Below are positions 27,349-36,992 of a DNA stretch of 64,000 nucleotides, piece by piece. The stretch is taken from contig NZ_ATDP01000072.1 of assembly GCF_000445105.1 (NCBI RefSeq), positions 1 to 64,000 of the forward strand, given 5' to 3'. The DNA comes from Sphingobium lactosutens DS20 (GTDB lineage Bacteria > Pseudomonadota > Alphaproteobacteria > Sphingomonadales > Sphingomonadaceae). The notes under the pieces are model-generated. The model did not search any database and had not been told where the DNA came from. It worked only from the letters and a program-made list of their open reading frames with translations. The first letter of the stretch is position 1, and every line of letters starts with the position of its first letter. Made by a program: the position numbers and the translations under genes.

Positions 27349-29384
27349 CAGAAGGCCTGACCCAGCGAGACATAAACTGCGATCTTGGGATCACCCGCTT
27401 GCGGGTTGAGCGGGGTGCCGACATCCACGCGGATTGGCCCGAAATTGCTGTAATAGCGCACGCCCATGCCCGCGCCGACGCGCAGGTCGCGGAATCGGGG
27501 CAGGAAGCTGGTGGAGATATTACCCGCGTCGACAAAAGGCACGACGCCGAAATTGCCGAAACGGATGCGGCCTTCCAGCGAAAATTCGGCCAGGCTTTTG
27601 CCCCCGACCGGATCGTCATCCTCGCCATAGCGCGGACCGATCGCCTGATAGCCATAGCCGCGCACCGACGCGCCGCCACCGGCATAGAAGCGGCGGGACG
27701 GGGCAATCTGATCGACGGTCGAACCAAGGATGGTGCCGAAGCGCGCGCGCGCGGCGACGACGACGCGCTCTCCCACCGGCTGATAGGCACTGCCGTCCAG
27801 CTGCACCTTCGTATATCCGAACGTCTTGTTCTGGAAAGACAGTTCCGGGCTGATCCGTCCGCCCAGGCGAAAGCCCTTGGTCGGATTGAGCAGATCATCG
27901 CTCCCGTCATAGGTCAGGCTGAGCGGAACGGCGCCGATCAGGAAGGTACGCCGCGCGCCCCCGGAAAAGGCGTCCGCTTCGTCCGACGCGATCAATTCCG
28001 CGCCAACGCGCCAGACCCAGTTCTTCTGAAACAGGATGTTGGTCTGCCGCTCCAGCGCACCGGCCAGGGTGATGGTGCGGGCGTCATAGGCATCGCGGCG
28101 AATATTGCTGACGGACAGCAGACCGGTCAGCACATTGTCACGCCGGTGAAAATTGTTGCGGCGATAGGTGAAGGACGCGGTCTGTTCCTGTGTGCCGACC
28201 ACACCGCGCACGGTGACGGCGCCTTCGGGCGGAAAAAGATTGCGGTGCTGCCAGCTGACTTCCGCGCGATAGCCTTCGCCGGTGCCATAACCCAGTTCGC
28301 CGGCGATCGTCCGCAGCGGCGCAGGGCGCACATCGACGTCAAGGTCGACATGCTCGCCATCGCCTGCATCGCGCGGCGTCAGCGACACGGACGACACCAG
28401 ACCGGTTGCGACGATCGCTCGCCGCAGATCCTCGACATCCGACGCCATGTACGTGTCGTCAGGGTCGAAGCGCGCGATTTCCTGGACATGATGGGCGTCG
28501 AACAGGCGTTCGTCATCCATGCGGATCGCCCCGAAGCGCCGATATCCTCCCGGCGCGACTATGATATCCAGGTCGCCCTTACGCTCTTCATGGTCGATCC
28601 GCACTTCCGGCTCATCGACCTTGGCGAACGGAAATCCGTTTTCGGCCAGTGCCGTTTCCAACTGCCCCTGGCCGGCGATAATGGCGTCCGCATCGACCGG
28701 ATCACCCACTTTGGGCGGAAAGGCGGCGCGCAGCTTTGCTTCCCGCTCGCCGGTTTCGGCAAGACCGGTCACGTCGACCGAAGACAGGAGGTAACGGGTG
28801 CCCGGCGTGATGATAAACGTCACCGCCAGCCGGTCGCTCCCCGGCGCGGGGGCGGCAACATTTCCGCGCACCCGCGCGGCGTAATAGCCCTTTGCCCGCA
28901 GCAGCCGGTCGAGCAATTCGCGATCCTCGGCGATGCGACGATTTATCTGCGCGAGGTTCGCCGCCTTGTCCTCGCCCTGATGCAGAACGGACAATTCGTC
29001 GAAGCGCTGGCGGAAGGTCGTATCGGCGATGCCGTCCAACCCTGTCAGATTCACCGTATAGCGGCGCTCCTCGCCCGCATCGGCGAACGCCGCGACGGCC
29101 TCGGCCAGATCGGTCGGCGCGGTGTCGAAGTCTTCGGCCGGAGCGCCCGCCTGATCGGCAGGATCGGGGACGAGCGGCGCGACATTATCGGGCTGATCCA
29201 TGTCGGGCCAGTCGAGGCCGATGTCGGGCATGGCGTCCAATGGCGCGTCGGCATCGGGCAGCGCCGGCGCGGTTCCACCCTGCGCCAGCGCCGGACAAGG
29301 GGCAAGCAGCAGCAACGGCGCGAGAAGCAGCCGGGTATGCGGTCGGCCGGAAGCGCGGCATCGGGTCCGCAAACCATGGGTCAT
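27348..29384 (-). CDS. tamA: Omp85-family outer-membrane assembly protein TamA
   Basis: This 678-residue protein has a signal peptide (LLLAPLLLLAPCPALAQ), a Pro/Asp-rich stretch, POTRA repeats in about residues 110-370 and a C-terminal Omp85 barrel. The barrel contains GASVRGYGYQAIGPRYG, which holds the VRGY motif that lines the barrel and substrate path. The last residue is Phe (VSLGQAF), a barrel signature. It works with TamB in the outer membrane. I keep the ATG at 29384 because it directly precedes the signal. Confidence 0.93.
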   Translation of the reverse strand: MTHGLRTRCRASGRPHTRLLLAPLLLLAPCPALAQGGTAPALPDADAPLDAMPDIGLDWPDMDQPDNVAPLVPDPADQAGAPAEDFDTAPTDLAEAVAAFADAGEERRYTVNLTGLDGIADTTFRQRFDELSVLHQGEDKAANLAQINRRIAEDRELLDRLLRAKGYYAARVRGNVAAPAPGSDRLAVTFIITPGTRYLLSSVDVTGLAETGEREAKLRAAFPPKVGDPVDADAIIAGQGQLETALAENGFPFAKVDEPEVRIDHEERKGDLDIIVAPGGYRRFGAIRMDDERLFDAHHVQEIARFDPDDTYMASDVEDLRRAIVATGLVSSVSLTPRDAGDGEHVDLDVDVRPAPLRTIAGELGYGTGEGYRAEVSWQHRNLFPPEGAVTVRGVVGTQEQTASFTYRRNNFHRRDNVLTGLLSVSNIRRDAYDARTITLAGALERQTNILFQKNWVWRVGAELIASDEADAFSGGARRTFLIGAVPLSLTYDGSDDLLNPTKGFRLGGRISPELSFQNKTFGYTKVQLDGSAYQPVGERVVVAARARFGTILGSTVDQIAPSRRFYAGGGASVRGYGYQAIGPRYGEDDDPVGGKSLAEFSLEGRIRFGNFGVVPFVDAGNISTSFLPRFRDLRVGAGMGVRYYSNFGPIRVDVGTPLNPQAGDPKIAVYVSLGQAF

Positions 29385-29461
29385 GGCGCCGGTCTAGACC
29401 AACTATGGCGCAAAGCGCCAGTACCGAACATCATGGCAATCAGGGGCTGTTCGGCAAAATG

Positions 29462-29941
29462 TCAGAAAGCCGTGTTGAGGCGATCCAGCAGGGCGCGCGC
29501 CGGGCCGGCGTCATGGCCCTTCGGATCATTGCCCATATGCCCCAGCCGGTCCTCCAGCCGCGCGACCCGATCATAAAGATCCTGACTGCCCTCGATCAGG
29601 GCGCGGGCCTCGAAGGGAAATCCCTCCGTCAGCGTGGCGTCGGTCAGGCTGGCGCGGCCCAGGCGATATTTCTCATCGCCCAGATCGGCATCGCTGATTT
29701 CCCCGCGCTGCCAGGCGCGCTGGCTGAGGAGCCAGGCGATGACATGCATCAGCCGGGTCGTCACCTTGAGCGATTCGCAGGCGAAGGATACGCGGCGCAG
29801 AGGGTCGACCGCTTCGCCGCGTCCCAGAACGTCACCGTCAAAATAAGCCCGCGCCTCATCGGCCATCATCATGGCTTCGAGGTAAAGGCCATCGACCAGT
29901 CGGCGATGAAGGCCGGGATCCAGAGACGCTGCATAACGCAT
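29462..29941 (-). CDS. rcdA: DUF1465 family protein, RcdA-like cell-cycle proteolysis adaptor
   Basis: This 159-residue helical protein matches DUF1465, the family of Caulobacter RcdA, an adaptor that helps ClpXP degrade CtrA at the swarmer-to-stalked transition. Visible family parts are GLYLEAMMMADEARAYFD, RVSFACESLKVTTRLMHVIAWLL and ALIEGSQDLYDRVARLEDRL. The ATG at 29941 gives the family length; the longer frame upstream is not supported. Whether it acts on CtrA here is inference. Confidence 0.82.
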   Translation of the reverse strand: MRYAASLDPGLHRRLVDGLYLEAMMMADEARAYFDGDVLGRGEAVDPLRRVSFACESLKVTTRLMHVIAWLLSQRAWQRGEISDADLGDEKYRLGRASLTDATLTEGFPFEARALIEGSQDLYDRVARLEDRLGHMGNDPKGHDAGPARALLDRLNTAF

Positions 29942-30052
29942 GGCCACTGACTGACACAGATTGACGGCTTTGTCAGCGGGGCAAGACAGCAAGAATGGAC
30001 GCCCGATGTCCCATTACGGAGCCGCACTTGTGGCAAGAGCGTTGGCTGGCAC

Positions 30053-30232
30053 TCAGGCGATGATGTCGGGGACCAGTTCATCTTCCAGCGCGCTGATCTC
30101 ATCCTTCAGGCGCAGCTTGCGCTTTTTCAGCCGCGCGATCTGCATCTGATCGCTGCTTCCCGCATCGACCAGAGCCGCGATCGCACTATCGAGATCGCGA
30201 TGTTCGACCCGAAGCAACTCCAGACGGCGCAT
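30053..30232 (-). CDS. YdcH family (DUF465) micro-protein
   Basis: This 59-residue Lys/Leu/Asp-rich helical protein has the DUF465 pattern: LLRVEHRDLDSAIAAL, then IARLKKRKLRLKDEISALEDEL. GGGAAGATATC precedes the ATG as a clear ribosome site. The function of the family is unknown; its members are very common in alphaproteobacteria. A second DUF465 gene is divergently transcribed from 30420. Confidence 0.85.
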   Translation of the reverse strand: MRRLELLRVEHRDLDSAIAALVDAGSSDQMQIARLKKRKLRLKDEISALEDELVPDIIA

Positions 30233-30419
30233 GATATCTTCCCGGCTCACCGTCGCTGTTCGCACCCCCTGTACATCGTGCGACCGGTGGTAGCGCCCGA
30301 TGCTCGCGCGGGCCACCGCAAATTTGCAAACGGCCCATCGCAAAGGCGGAATCATCGCGAGACAAGGGCCATCTTTCATGATCTAATCGGAAATCCATCG
30401 CCCTCGTAAGGAGAATGTC

Positions 30420-30578
30420 ATGGAAAACAGCCACATCTCAGCTCTTTCGGCCAAGCACGCAGGACTCGACGCCCGGATCAAGGCGGAGACGAGTCGTCCC
30501 ATGCCGGACACGACCCTGGTTGCCTCGCTCAAAAAGCAGAAATTGCGGCTGAAGGAAGAGATGGCTGCGCAGCATTAA
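30420..30578 (+). CDS. Second YdcH family (DUF465) micro-protein
   Basis: This 52-residue protein reads MENSHISALSAKHAGLDARIK, then LVASLKKQKLRLKEEMAAQH. The LKKQKLRLKEE end is nearly the same as LKKRKLRLKDE in the neighbour at 30053, so the two are paralogues of the DUF465 family. AAGGAG lies six bases before the ATG. The pair is divergent across a 187-bp spacer that should hold both promoters. Its function is unknown. Confidence 0.8.
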   Translation: MENSHISALSAKHAGLDARIKAETSRPMPDTTLVASLKKQKLRLKEEMAAQH

Positions 30579-30689
30579 GCGCAAGCGCCTCCATACAGGG
30601 TGCGGACCGGCGCAATGGCGTCGGTCCGACCCGTCCCGTCACCATCGATGTGTCAGGATGTCCACATACCGTGACCGATGTCGTGACGG

Positions 30690-31058
30690 TCAGCGCAAGC
30701 GGCCTGCGCGCGGCGCCCTCAGATAATCCGGCATGGTCTGTGCTGAGCCAGAAGACACGGGTTTGCGCGCCAATTGCGGGTCGATAACCTCATCAAAAGC
30801 CAAGCCGATTTTGCTGTCGCGCGACCAGGCAATCGTGCCGGAGATGCGGCCGACGCCGCGCAAGTCCAGCGCGACCTTCTGCCCGGCCGCGAGCGGCATT
30901 TCACAATCCGCCATCAAGCCAGTAGCCGACAAGTTGCGGATGCGTGCGCGGCCCAGCGACCGTCCGTCGGGAGCAAGCAGGCTGGCCATCAGGAACAGGC
31001 TGTCGCGCGGTGACGATCGCGCCGGTCCCCGATCCGAAATGCCCTGCTCGTCGTCCAT
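30690..31058 (-). CDS. PilZ domain protein
   Basis: This 122-residue protein contains an RxxxR (RSSPR) element near the N-terminus and (N)xSxxG in IRNLSATGLMADC, the two c-di-GMP-binding parts of PilZ. A beta-rich body follows (QKVALDLRGVGRISGTIAWSRDSKIGLAFDE). It is a stand-alone PilZ protein that could link c-di-GMP to motility or surface attachment; the partner is unknown. The start at 31058 is preceded by a GGGTATGGA purine stretch; an in-frame upstream start at 31097 is possible. Confidence 0.82.
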   Translation of the reverse strand: MDDEQGISDRGPARSSPRDSLFLMASLLAPDGRSLGRARIRNLSATGLMADCEMPLAAGQKVALDLRGVGRISGTIAWSRDSKIGLAFDEVIDPQLARKPVSSGSAQTMPDYLRAPRAGRLR

Positions 31059-31121
31059 TCCATACCCGCAAAATCTAGTGTGTTCCGTCGCGGACACTAA
31101 TTCCAGGCGATGGAAAAACCG

Positions 31122-31586
31122 TTAATCGTCGCGCGAGATTTTTTCCTGTCGTTCGTGACGCTCCTGCGCCTCGACGGTCATGGTGGCGATTGGGCGCGCC
31201 TCCAGGCGGCCGAGCGAGATTGGCTCACCTGTCACTTCGCAATATCCATATTCGCCATCGTCGATACGGCGCAAGGCCGCATCGATCTTTGAAATGAGTT
31301 TGCGTTGGCGGTCGCGCGTGCGCAACTCGATCGACCAATCGGTTTCGCTCGATGCGCGATCATTGAGGTCGGGTTCGCGCAGGGGCTCATTCTGAAGAAC
31401 CGCCAGCGTCCCTTCCGCCTCGGCAAGGATCTGCTTTTTCCAGTCCCAAAGCCGCTGCCGGAAATATTCCTGTTGCAGCGGATTCATGAACTCCTCGTCG
31501 GCCGATGGGCGATAATCGACAGGCAGGGTTATCGACGATTTGGGCGGCTTTACGCCGTCTTTATCGGAATTCAGCACCGACGCCAT
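31122..31586 (-). CDS. dksA: RNA polymerase-binding transcription factor DksA
   Basis: This 154-residue DksA acts with ppGpp on RNA polymerase through the secondary channel. The coiled-coil part has WKKQILAEAEGTL, and the tip holds the acidic DLNDRA. The globular part has SIELRTRDRQRKLISKIDAALRRIDDGEYGYC, then RLEARPIATM. Only one cysteine (GYCEVTGEP) remains of the four zinc ligands, so it cannot form the E. coli zinc finger; this is often seen in alphaproteobacterial DksA. The start at 31586 is internal to a longer open frame. Confidence 0.9.
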   Translation of the reverse strand: MASVLNSDKDGVKPPKSSITLPVDYRPSADEEFMNPLQQEYFRQRLWDWKKQILAEAEGTLAVLQNEPLREPDLNDRASSETDWSIELRTRDRQRKLISKIDAALRRIDDGEYGYCEVTGEPISLGRLEARPIATMTVEAQERHERQEKISRDD

Positions 31587-31992
31587 CTGGCTCTCCGACT
31601 CGTTGGCCCGGTGCTTCAAGCTCCCGGGCACCAATGACTTTTCATTGAGGGCGCCTCATAGCCATCGGCGCGGAACGACACAAGCGGACATTGGCGTCGG
31701 CAAGGTGGGTTTTCCGCCACACGACCGAGTCCCCGCCGAAGCGGCAGCCGCGACTCGCAACGGGACGCACTGCCGCGCCGGATCGAGTAGCGCTTTACCC
31801 TATGGCGCCGGGTCGTATCATAGTGGGACGTTAACCATGATCGCTGACGCTACGGCCTGAATTTGGTGGACTTGTCGGCAGGATTCAGAGTTAACGACCT
31901 TGCGGTTAACCTTTTCTTCTGCGCTTTTATGAAAAGGCAGCCTGACCCGTTCCAACCCGGATCGGATGGCGACAAGACAAGAGTGGATTCCT
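31587..31992. promoter_or_regulatory. Divergent upstream region of dksA and the poly-Ser protein gene, with CtrA-like sites
   Basis: This 406-bp spacer has no credible gene. It contains TTAACCAT at 31831-31838, the Caulobacter CtrA half-site consensus, TTAACG at 31891-31896 and GGTTAACC at 31904-31911. The last two hold TTAA tetramers 11 bases apart, not the 7 of a canonical full site. They lie 80-160 bp upstream of the poly-Ser gene. Whether CtrA binds is a prediction from the motif alone. Confidence 0.4.
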
Positions 31993-32865
31993 ATGTCGGT
32001 TCGGATGGCCCTGGCTAAACTATGCGCTTGCACCTGCGGTGGCGCGATCATCGGTGGCGGCGCGGTGCATGTGGCCGAAAGCGCGCGCCCTGCTGTCGTT
32101 CATAGCAGCAAGAGCACGAAGGCCGCGCCTAAGAAGCGCTATGCCGTCCGCACCGTGAAGAGGAAGGTCGTCAAGACCGCCGTGGCCTGCGCACCGCAAA
32201 CGGTGACTGTCACCAGCCAGCCCGCGCCCGTTCCACTGCCTGCGCCTTTGCCGCCAGCTGAAATGCCGATGATGTCAGGCGGCGGCGGCGCAGTGCCGAT
32301 CGTCATGGGCGGCGGCGGATTTGGCGGCGGCGGTTTCATCGGCGGGTTCTTCGGCGGCGGTGGCAGCAGCGGTGGGTCCGTGGTGATCTCATCGACCAGC
32401 AGCTCGACCGGCGGTATCAGCACGTCGACGTCATCCGGCGCGACCAGTAGCTCATCCTCATCCAGCTCCAGCTCGTCCTCCTCCTCTTCGTCGTCCAGCT
32501 CGTCTTCGAGCAGTTCGAGCGGCGGGAAACCGGGCAAACCCGACAAGCCCGATCATCCCGGTTCGACCGGTGGTTCGTCCGGCAGCAGTTCGTCGTCTTC
32601 GTCCAGCTCGTCCAGTTCATCGTCGAGCAGTTCGTCGTCCAGCTTCGGCAGCACGGGCAGCAGCGGCAGTTCGTCGACGTCGTCTTCGACCAGCAGTTCG
32701 TCGTCCACCAGTTCTTCGACCAGCAGCTCGACGGGCGGATCGAGCACCAGCAGCGGCGGCACGGACGTGCCCGCGCCGCCTATGGTTCTGCTCTTCGGTG
32801 CGGCCGCCGTGGCACTGGTCGCTCGCCGGCGCTTTGCCGAACGCAAGGCGCAGGCAGCAGCCTGA
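31993..32865 (+). CDS. Exported poly-serine protein with VPAP-type C-terminal sorting signal
   Basis: This 290-residue protein opens with a short hydrophobic signal-like stretch (CTCGGAIIGGGAVHVAES). A basic region (Lys/Arg/Thr) and a Gly-rich patch follow, then two long almost pure serine runs separated by GGKPGKPDKPDHPGSTGG, and Ser/Thr repeats. The end is DVPAPP, a hydrophobic helix (MVLLFGAAAVALVA) and RRRF, the layout of PEP-CTERM sorting signals in their VPAP variant. The protein is probably exported and anchored or processed at the envelope. The start at 31993 follows GAGTGGA; ATG at 31966 is the alternative. Confidence 0.75.
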   Translation: MSVRMALAKLCACTCGGAIIGGGAVHVAESARPAVVHSSKSTKAAPKKRYAVRTVKRKVVKTAVACAPQTVTVTSQPAPVPLPAPLPPAEMPMMSGGGGAVPIVMGGGGFGGGGFIGGFFGGGGSSGGSVVISSTSSSTGGISTSTSSGATSSSSSSSSSSSSSSSSSSSSSSSSSGGKPGKPDKPDHPGSTGGSSGSSSSSSSSSSSSSSSSSSSSFGSTGSSGSSSTSSSTSSSSSTSSSTSSSTGGSSTSSGGTDVPAPPMVLLFGAAAVALVARRRFAERKAQAAA

Positions 32866-32893
32866 CCCTTTTCCCCTCAAAGGGGGCATGCGA

Positions 32894-32924
32894 GGGGTGG
32901 CTCCGGGGGGCCACCCCTTTTTTT
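32894..32924 (+). terminator. Rho-independent terminator of the poly-Ser gene
   Basis: GGGGTGGC and GCCACCCC form a perfect 8-bp stem followed by seven T residues, about 30 bp after the stop. It lies seven bases before the end of the convergent host-attachment gene. Confidence 0.88.
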
Positions 32925-32930
32925 GCCGCC

Positions 32931-33371
32931 TCAACTGGCGGCGATGACTTTTTCGATTTCCGGCACGGGGTGATTGGTCAGGTCCTTGGCAATCTCTCCG
33001 ATCAGGCGGTTCTGCACTTCCTTGTGCAGATGCTTGCGCATTTCGCCGAGCGCAGTCGGCGGCGCGACGATGATCAGCTTTTCAAATTCCTGCGCCAAGG
33101 CACGGCGTTTCAGCATATCGGCGGCATCGGCTGCGAAGCGCGCCTCCTCCAGATCATGGAAGTTCACTTCGTCCATGGCGCTGCGATGGCTGCCGACCGA
33201 ATTGTGCGATCGGCCCGGCGCATCGGTCGCCTGTTCGCGGTCGGCGGGATTGTCCTGCTCCTTGACCGTTTCCGCTTCCAGATTGGGATAGGCCGCGTCG
33301 CCCTTGTTCCGGAAGAACAACATCTTGCGACCATCGGCCACCAGCACCATCGTATCATGTTCGATCTGCAT
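32931..33371 (-). CDS. Host attachment family protein (baeRF-like)
   Basis: This 146-residue protein matches the host-attachment family: VLVADGRKMLFFRN at the N-terminus, AADAADMLKRRALAQEFEKLIIVAPPTALGEMRKHLHKEV in the middle (only partly quoted features), and HPVPEIEKVI at the end. Agrobacterium homologues were named for plant-cell attachment, but the fold resembles the eRF1-like baeRF group, so the name may mislead. It is cytoplasmic, with no signal peptide. It converges on the poly-Ser gene. Confidence 0.82.
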   Translation of the reverse strand: MQIEHDTMVLVADGRKMLFFRNKGDAAYPNLEAETVKEQDNPADREQATDAPGRSHNSVGSHRSAMDEVNFHDLEEARFAADAADMLKRRALAQEFEKLIIVAPPTALGEMRKHLHKEVQNRLIGEIAKDLTNHPVPEIEKVIAAS

Positions 33372-33455
33372 CGCCTGTCTCCTTTGTTATTGGCTGACGT
33401 AACGCTAACGGATGACGGGGCCTGGGGTTGCGCGAGCGGCAGGCTGGCGGCATAG

Positions 33456-34742
<1,287 letters not shown>

Positions 34743-34829
34743 GGGCTTTTTCTGTCTTGGCTTCGGCGCCTGATGAAGAAGGTGGCATGAGGGCTGGAAA
34801 GCTGGCTCTGATGCGATACACAGAAAGGG

Positions 34830-35888
34830 ATGCCTGTTTCCCCCCGCCTGCTTGTTTGCGCCCTCAGCCTGCTGCTACCGCTCACTGCCTGCATCCCGCA
34901 GCAGGCTGAGCGGGATACCGCCGCGATATCCACGCCGACGCCGCCTCCCGACCTTGGCGCGGATGCTACCACGGCGCGGCTGGCCGAACCAGAGCCGGTC
35001 TGGACCGCGCAGCAGGTCGTCCCCAACGCCCGCATTGTCGCAGAGTCCAGCTATGTCGTGCATCCGGGCGACACGCTGCGCGGGGTCGGCAATCGCACCG
35101 GGGCCGGATCGGAAATGATCGCGAAGGCCAATGACCTGTCACCACCCTACGCCCTGCGCGTCGGGCAAACGCTCGCGATACCCGGTGGCCGTTATCACCT
35201 CGTCGCTGAAGGGGAGACAGGGATTGCCATCGCCGCAGCCTATGCCGTCCCGTGGAGGCGCATCGTCGAGGCGAACGGCCTGGAGGAACCCTATGTCCTG
35301 CGGCGCGGGCAGCGCCTGTTGCTGCCCGATGCTCCGGCTGGCGATGCACGATCGCTGGAGCAGCGAGCGGCTGCATTCCGCATCGACATTGACGATGTGC
35401 TGACCGGCGGCCAGCCTGCCGCGCGGGACAATGCGCCCGTGATGGCCGCGTCCAGCAGGCCCAGGCCCCTCCCCTCCAATGCGCCGATCGCCCAGCCGAC
35501 GGCGTTCGCGGGCAGCTTTGCCTGGCCGCTGCGCGGGACCATCCTCTCCCGCTTCGGGCCGGGCCAAAGCGGGTCCAGAAATAATGGCATCGACATCGCC
35601 GCCCCGGCCGGCACGCCGATCCGCGCATCAGCCGATGGCGTCGTCGCCTATGCCGGCGATAAGGTGGCCGTGTTTGGCGGACTGGTGCTGATCAACCATG
35701 GCAGCGGATGGGTCAGCGCCTATGGCCATGCCAGCCGCGTCGACGTGGTGCGCGGACAGAAAGTGACCAAGGGGCAGGTGATCGGCCTGTCGGGCGATAC
35801 CGGCTACGCCAGCAAGCCCAAATTGCATTTCGAATTGCGCAAGGACCGCGCGCCGGTCGACCCGCTTGGCAAGCTGCCCCCGGCATGA
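34830..35888 (+). CDS. nlpD: NlpD-like LysM/LytM amidase activator
   Basis: This 352-residue protein has a lipoprotein-type signal (LLPLTACIPQQ), two LysM-like modules (SSYVVHPGDTL at about 70 and YHLVAEGETG at about 125), and a C-terminal LytM (M23) domain from about residue 240. The first zinc His is replaced by Asn (NNGIDIAA), while HASR and LHFELR remain. E. coli NlpD has NKGIDIAG at this point and is catalytically dead, activating the amidase AmiC. The protein is therefore probably an activator, not an enzyme. It overlaps the next gene by four bases. Confidence 0.87.
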   Translation: MPVSPRLLVCALSLLLPLTACIPQQAERDTAAISTPTPPPDLGADATTARLAEPEPVWTAQQVVPNARIVAESSYVVHPGDTLRGVGNRTGAGSEMIAKANDLSPPYALRVGQTLAIPGGRYHLVAEGETGIAIAAAYAVPWRRIVEANGLEEPYVLRRGQRLLLPDAPAGDARSLEQRAAAFRIDIDDVLTGGQPAARDNAPVMAASSRPRPLPSNAPIAQPTAFAGSFAWPLRGTILSRFGPGQSGSRNNGIDIAAPAGTPIRASADGVVAYAGDKVAVFGGLVLINHGSGWVSAYGHASRVDVVRGQKVTKGQVIGLSGDTGYASKPKLHFELRKDRAPVDPLGKLPPA

Positions 35889-36943
35889 GGATCGACAAGG
35901 CAAACGCCCCGTCGGCCATGGCGGGCTTTCTGCGACGCAGATCGTCCATGCCGATGTGGATGGACCTGACCTGGCGCGTCCTGCTCCTCTTCGGCCTCAT
36001 CTCGCTGGTCCTGCTTCTACACTGGATCGGGCGGGACGGGCTGAAGGATAATCTCGACAACCAGATCAGCTTCATCGACGTGCTATATTTCACGACCGTC
36101 ACCGTCACGACCGTGGGCTATGGCGACATCGTCCCGATCACGCCGGAAGCTCGCCTGTTCGAGGCCCTGTTCGTGACGCCGATCCGGCTCTTTGTCTGGC
36201 TGATCTTCCTCGGCACGGCGTATAATCTCTTTCTCCGCAACATTTTTTACAGGTGGCGCATGGCACGCATCCAGGCCGATCTGCACAATCACATCATCGT
36301 CACCGGTTTCGGCACCAGCGGGCAGGAAGCCGTGCATGAACTGCTGGCGCGTGGCACCGATCCGCGCGAAATCGTCGTCATCGATGGCAGCGAAAAGGCG
36401 CTGGAACTGGCCGAAGCCCATGGCTGCAACATATTGTGCGGCGATTCGACGCGCGACAAGACATTGAAGGATGTCGCGATTCACCGCGCGCGCAGCATGA
36501 TCGTGTCTGCGGGGCGTGACGACACGTCGATCCTGATCACCCTGACGGCCCGCCATCTGGCCCCTCGCCTGCCAATCAGCATCGTCGTGCGGAACGAGGA
36601 TAATGAAGTGCCCGCGCGACAGGCCGGCGCGACGACGGTCATTAATCCCGTAAGTTTCGCCGGGCTGCTGCTGGCCGGCAGCACGACCGGCGAACATATT
36701 GCCGATTACATGGCGGATCTGGCCGCGTCCGGGGGCCGGGTGAAACTGATCGAACGGGCGGTGCTGCCGCAGGAAATTGGCCAGCCGCTGTCCGCCATCC
36801 GAACCGGCCTTGGTGTGAGGGTGTATCGGGGCAACCGCCCCATCGGTTTCTGGGAGGAGGATTCCAAGCAGTTGCAGACAGGCGATGTCATCATCGAAAT
36901 CGCCGAAGGCGACGGCCATGGGAACACCCTGCCCCCGGTCTGA
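35885..36943 (+). CDS. Two-helix potassium channel with cytoplasmic RCK domain
   Basis: This 352-residue protein has two membrane helices flanking the K+ selectivity filter TVGYGD (residues about 76-81). A C-terminal RCK/TrkA-N domain carries the Rossmann motif GFGTSGQEA, and a TrkA-C-like end follows. It is an MthK-like tetrameric ligand-gated channel, with one membrane pore and RCK rings. The ATG at 35885 overlaps the nlpD stop by four bases (ATGA); the frame continues upstream antiphase to nlpD but is not coding. The ligand cannot be told. Confidence 0.9.
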   Translation: MRIDKANAPSAMAGFLRRRSSMPMWMDLTWRVLLLFGLISLVLLLHWIGRDGLKDNLDNQISFIDVLYFTTVTVTTVGYGDIVPITPEARLFEALFVTPIRLFVWLIFLGTAYNLFLRNIFYRWRMARIQADLHNHIIVTGFGTSGQEAVHELLARGTDPREIVVIDGSEKALELAEAHGCNILCGDSTRDKTLKDVAIHRARSMIVSAGRDDTSILITLTARHLAPRLPISIVVRNEDNEVPARQAGATTVINPVSFAGLLLAGSTTGEHIADYMADLAASGGRVKLIERAVLPQEIGQPLSAIRTGLGVRVYRGNRPIGFWEEDSKQLQTGDVIIEIAEGDGHGNTLPPV

Positions 36944-36992
36944 TTCGTTTCCCGTGACATTCGCGCCAAAAATCCCTATGTGCGCGCCGATC

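Noticed and set aside
27399..29576. 725-codon plus-strand frame across tamA
   Set aside because: It is antisense to a well-supported Omp85 protein. Its composition is shadow-like.
32400..32760. Possible CRISPR or simple DNA repeat in the serine-coding region
   Set aside because: The units are not regular in length or sequence, and the repetition is in amino acids only. No spacer-repeat layout is visible here or elsewhere in the window.
32139..32846. Acidic Glu/Asp-rich frames on the minus strand of the poly-Ser gene
   Set aside because: They are the antisense reading of serine codons. The plus-strand protein has start, ribosome site, sorting tail and terminator.
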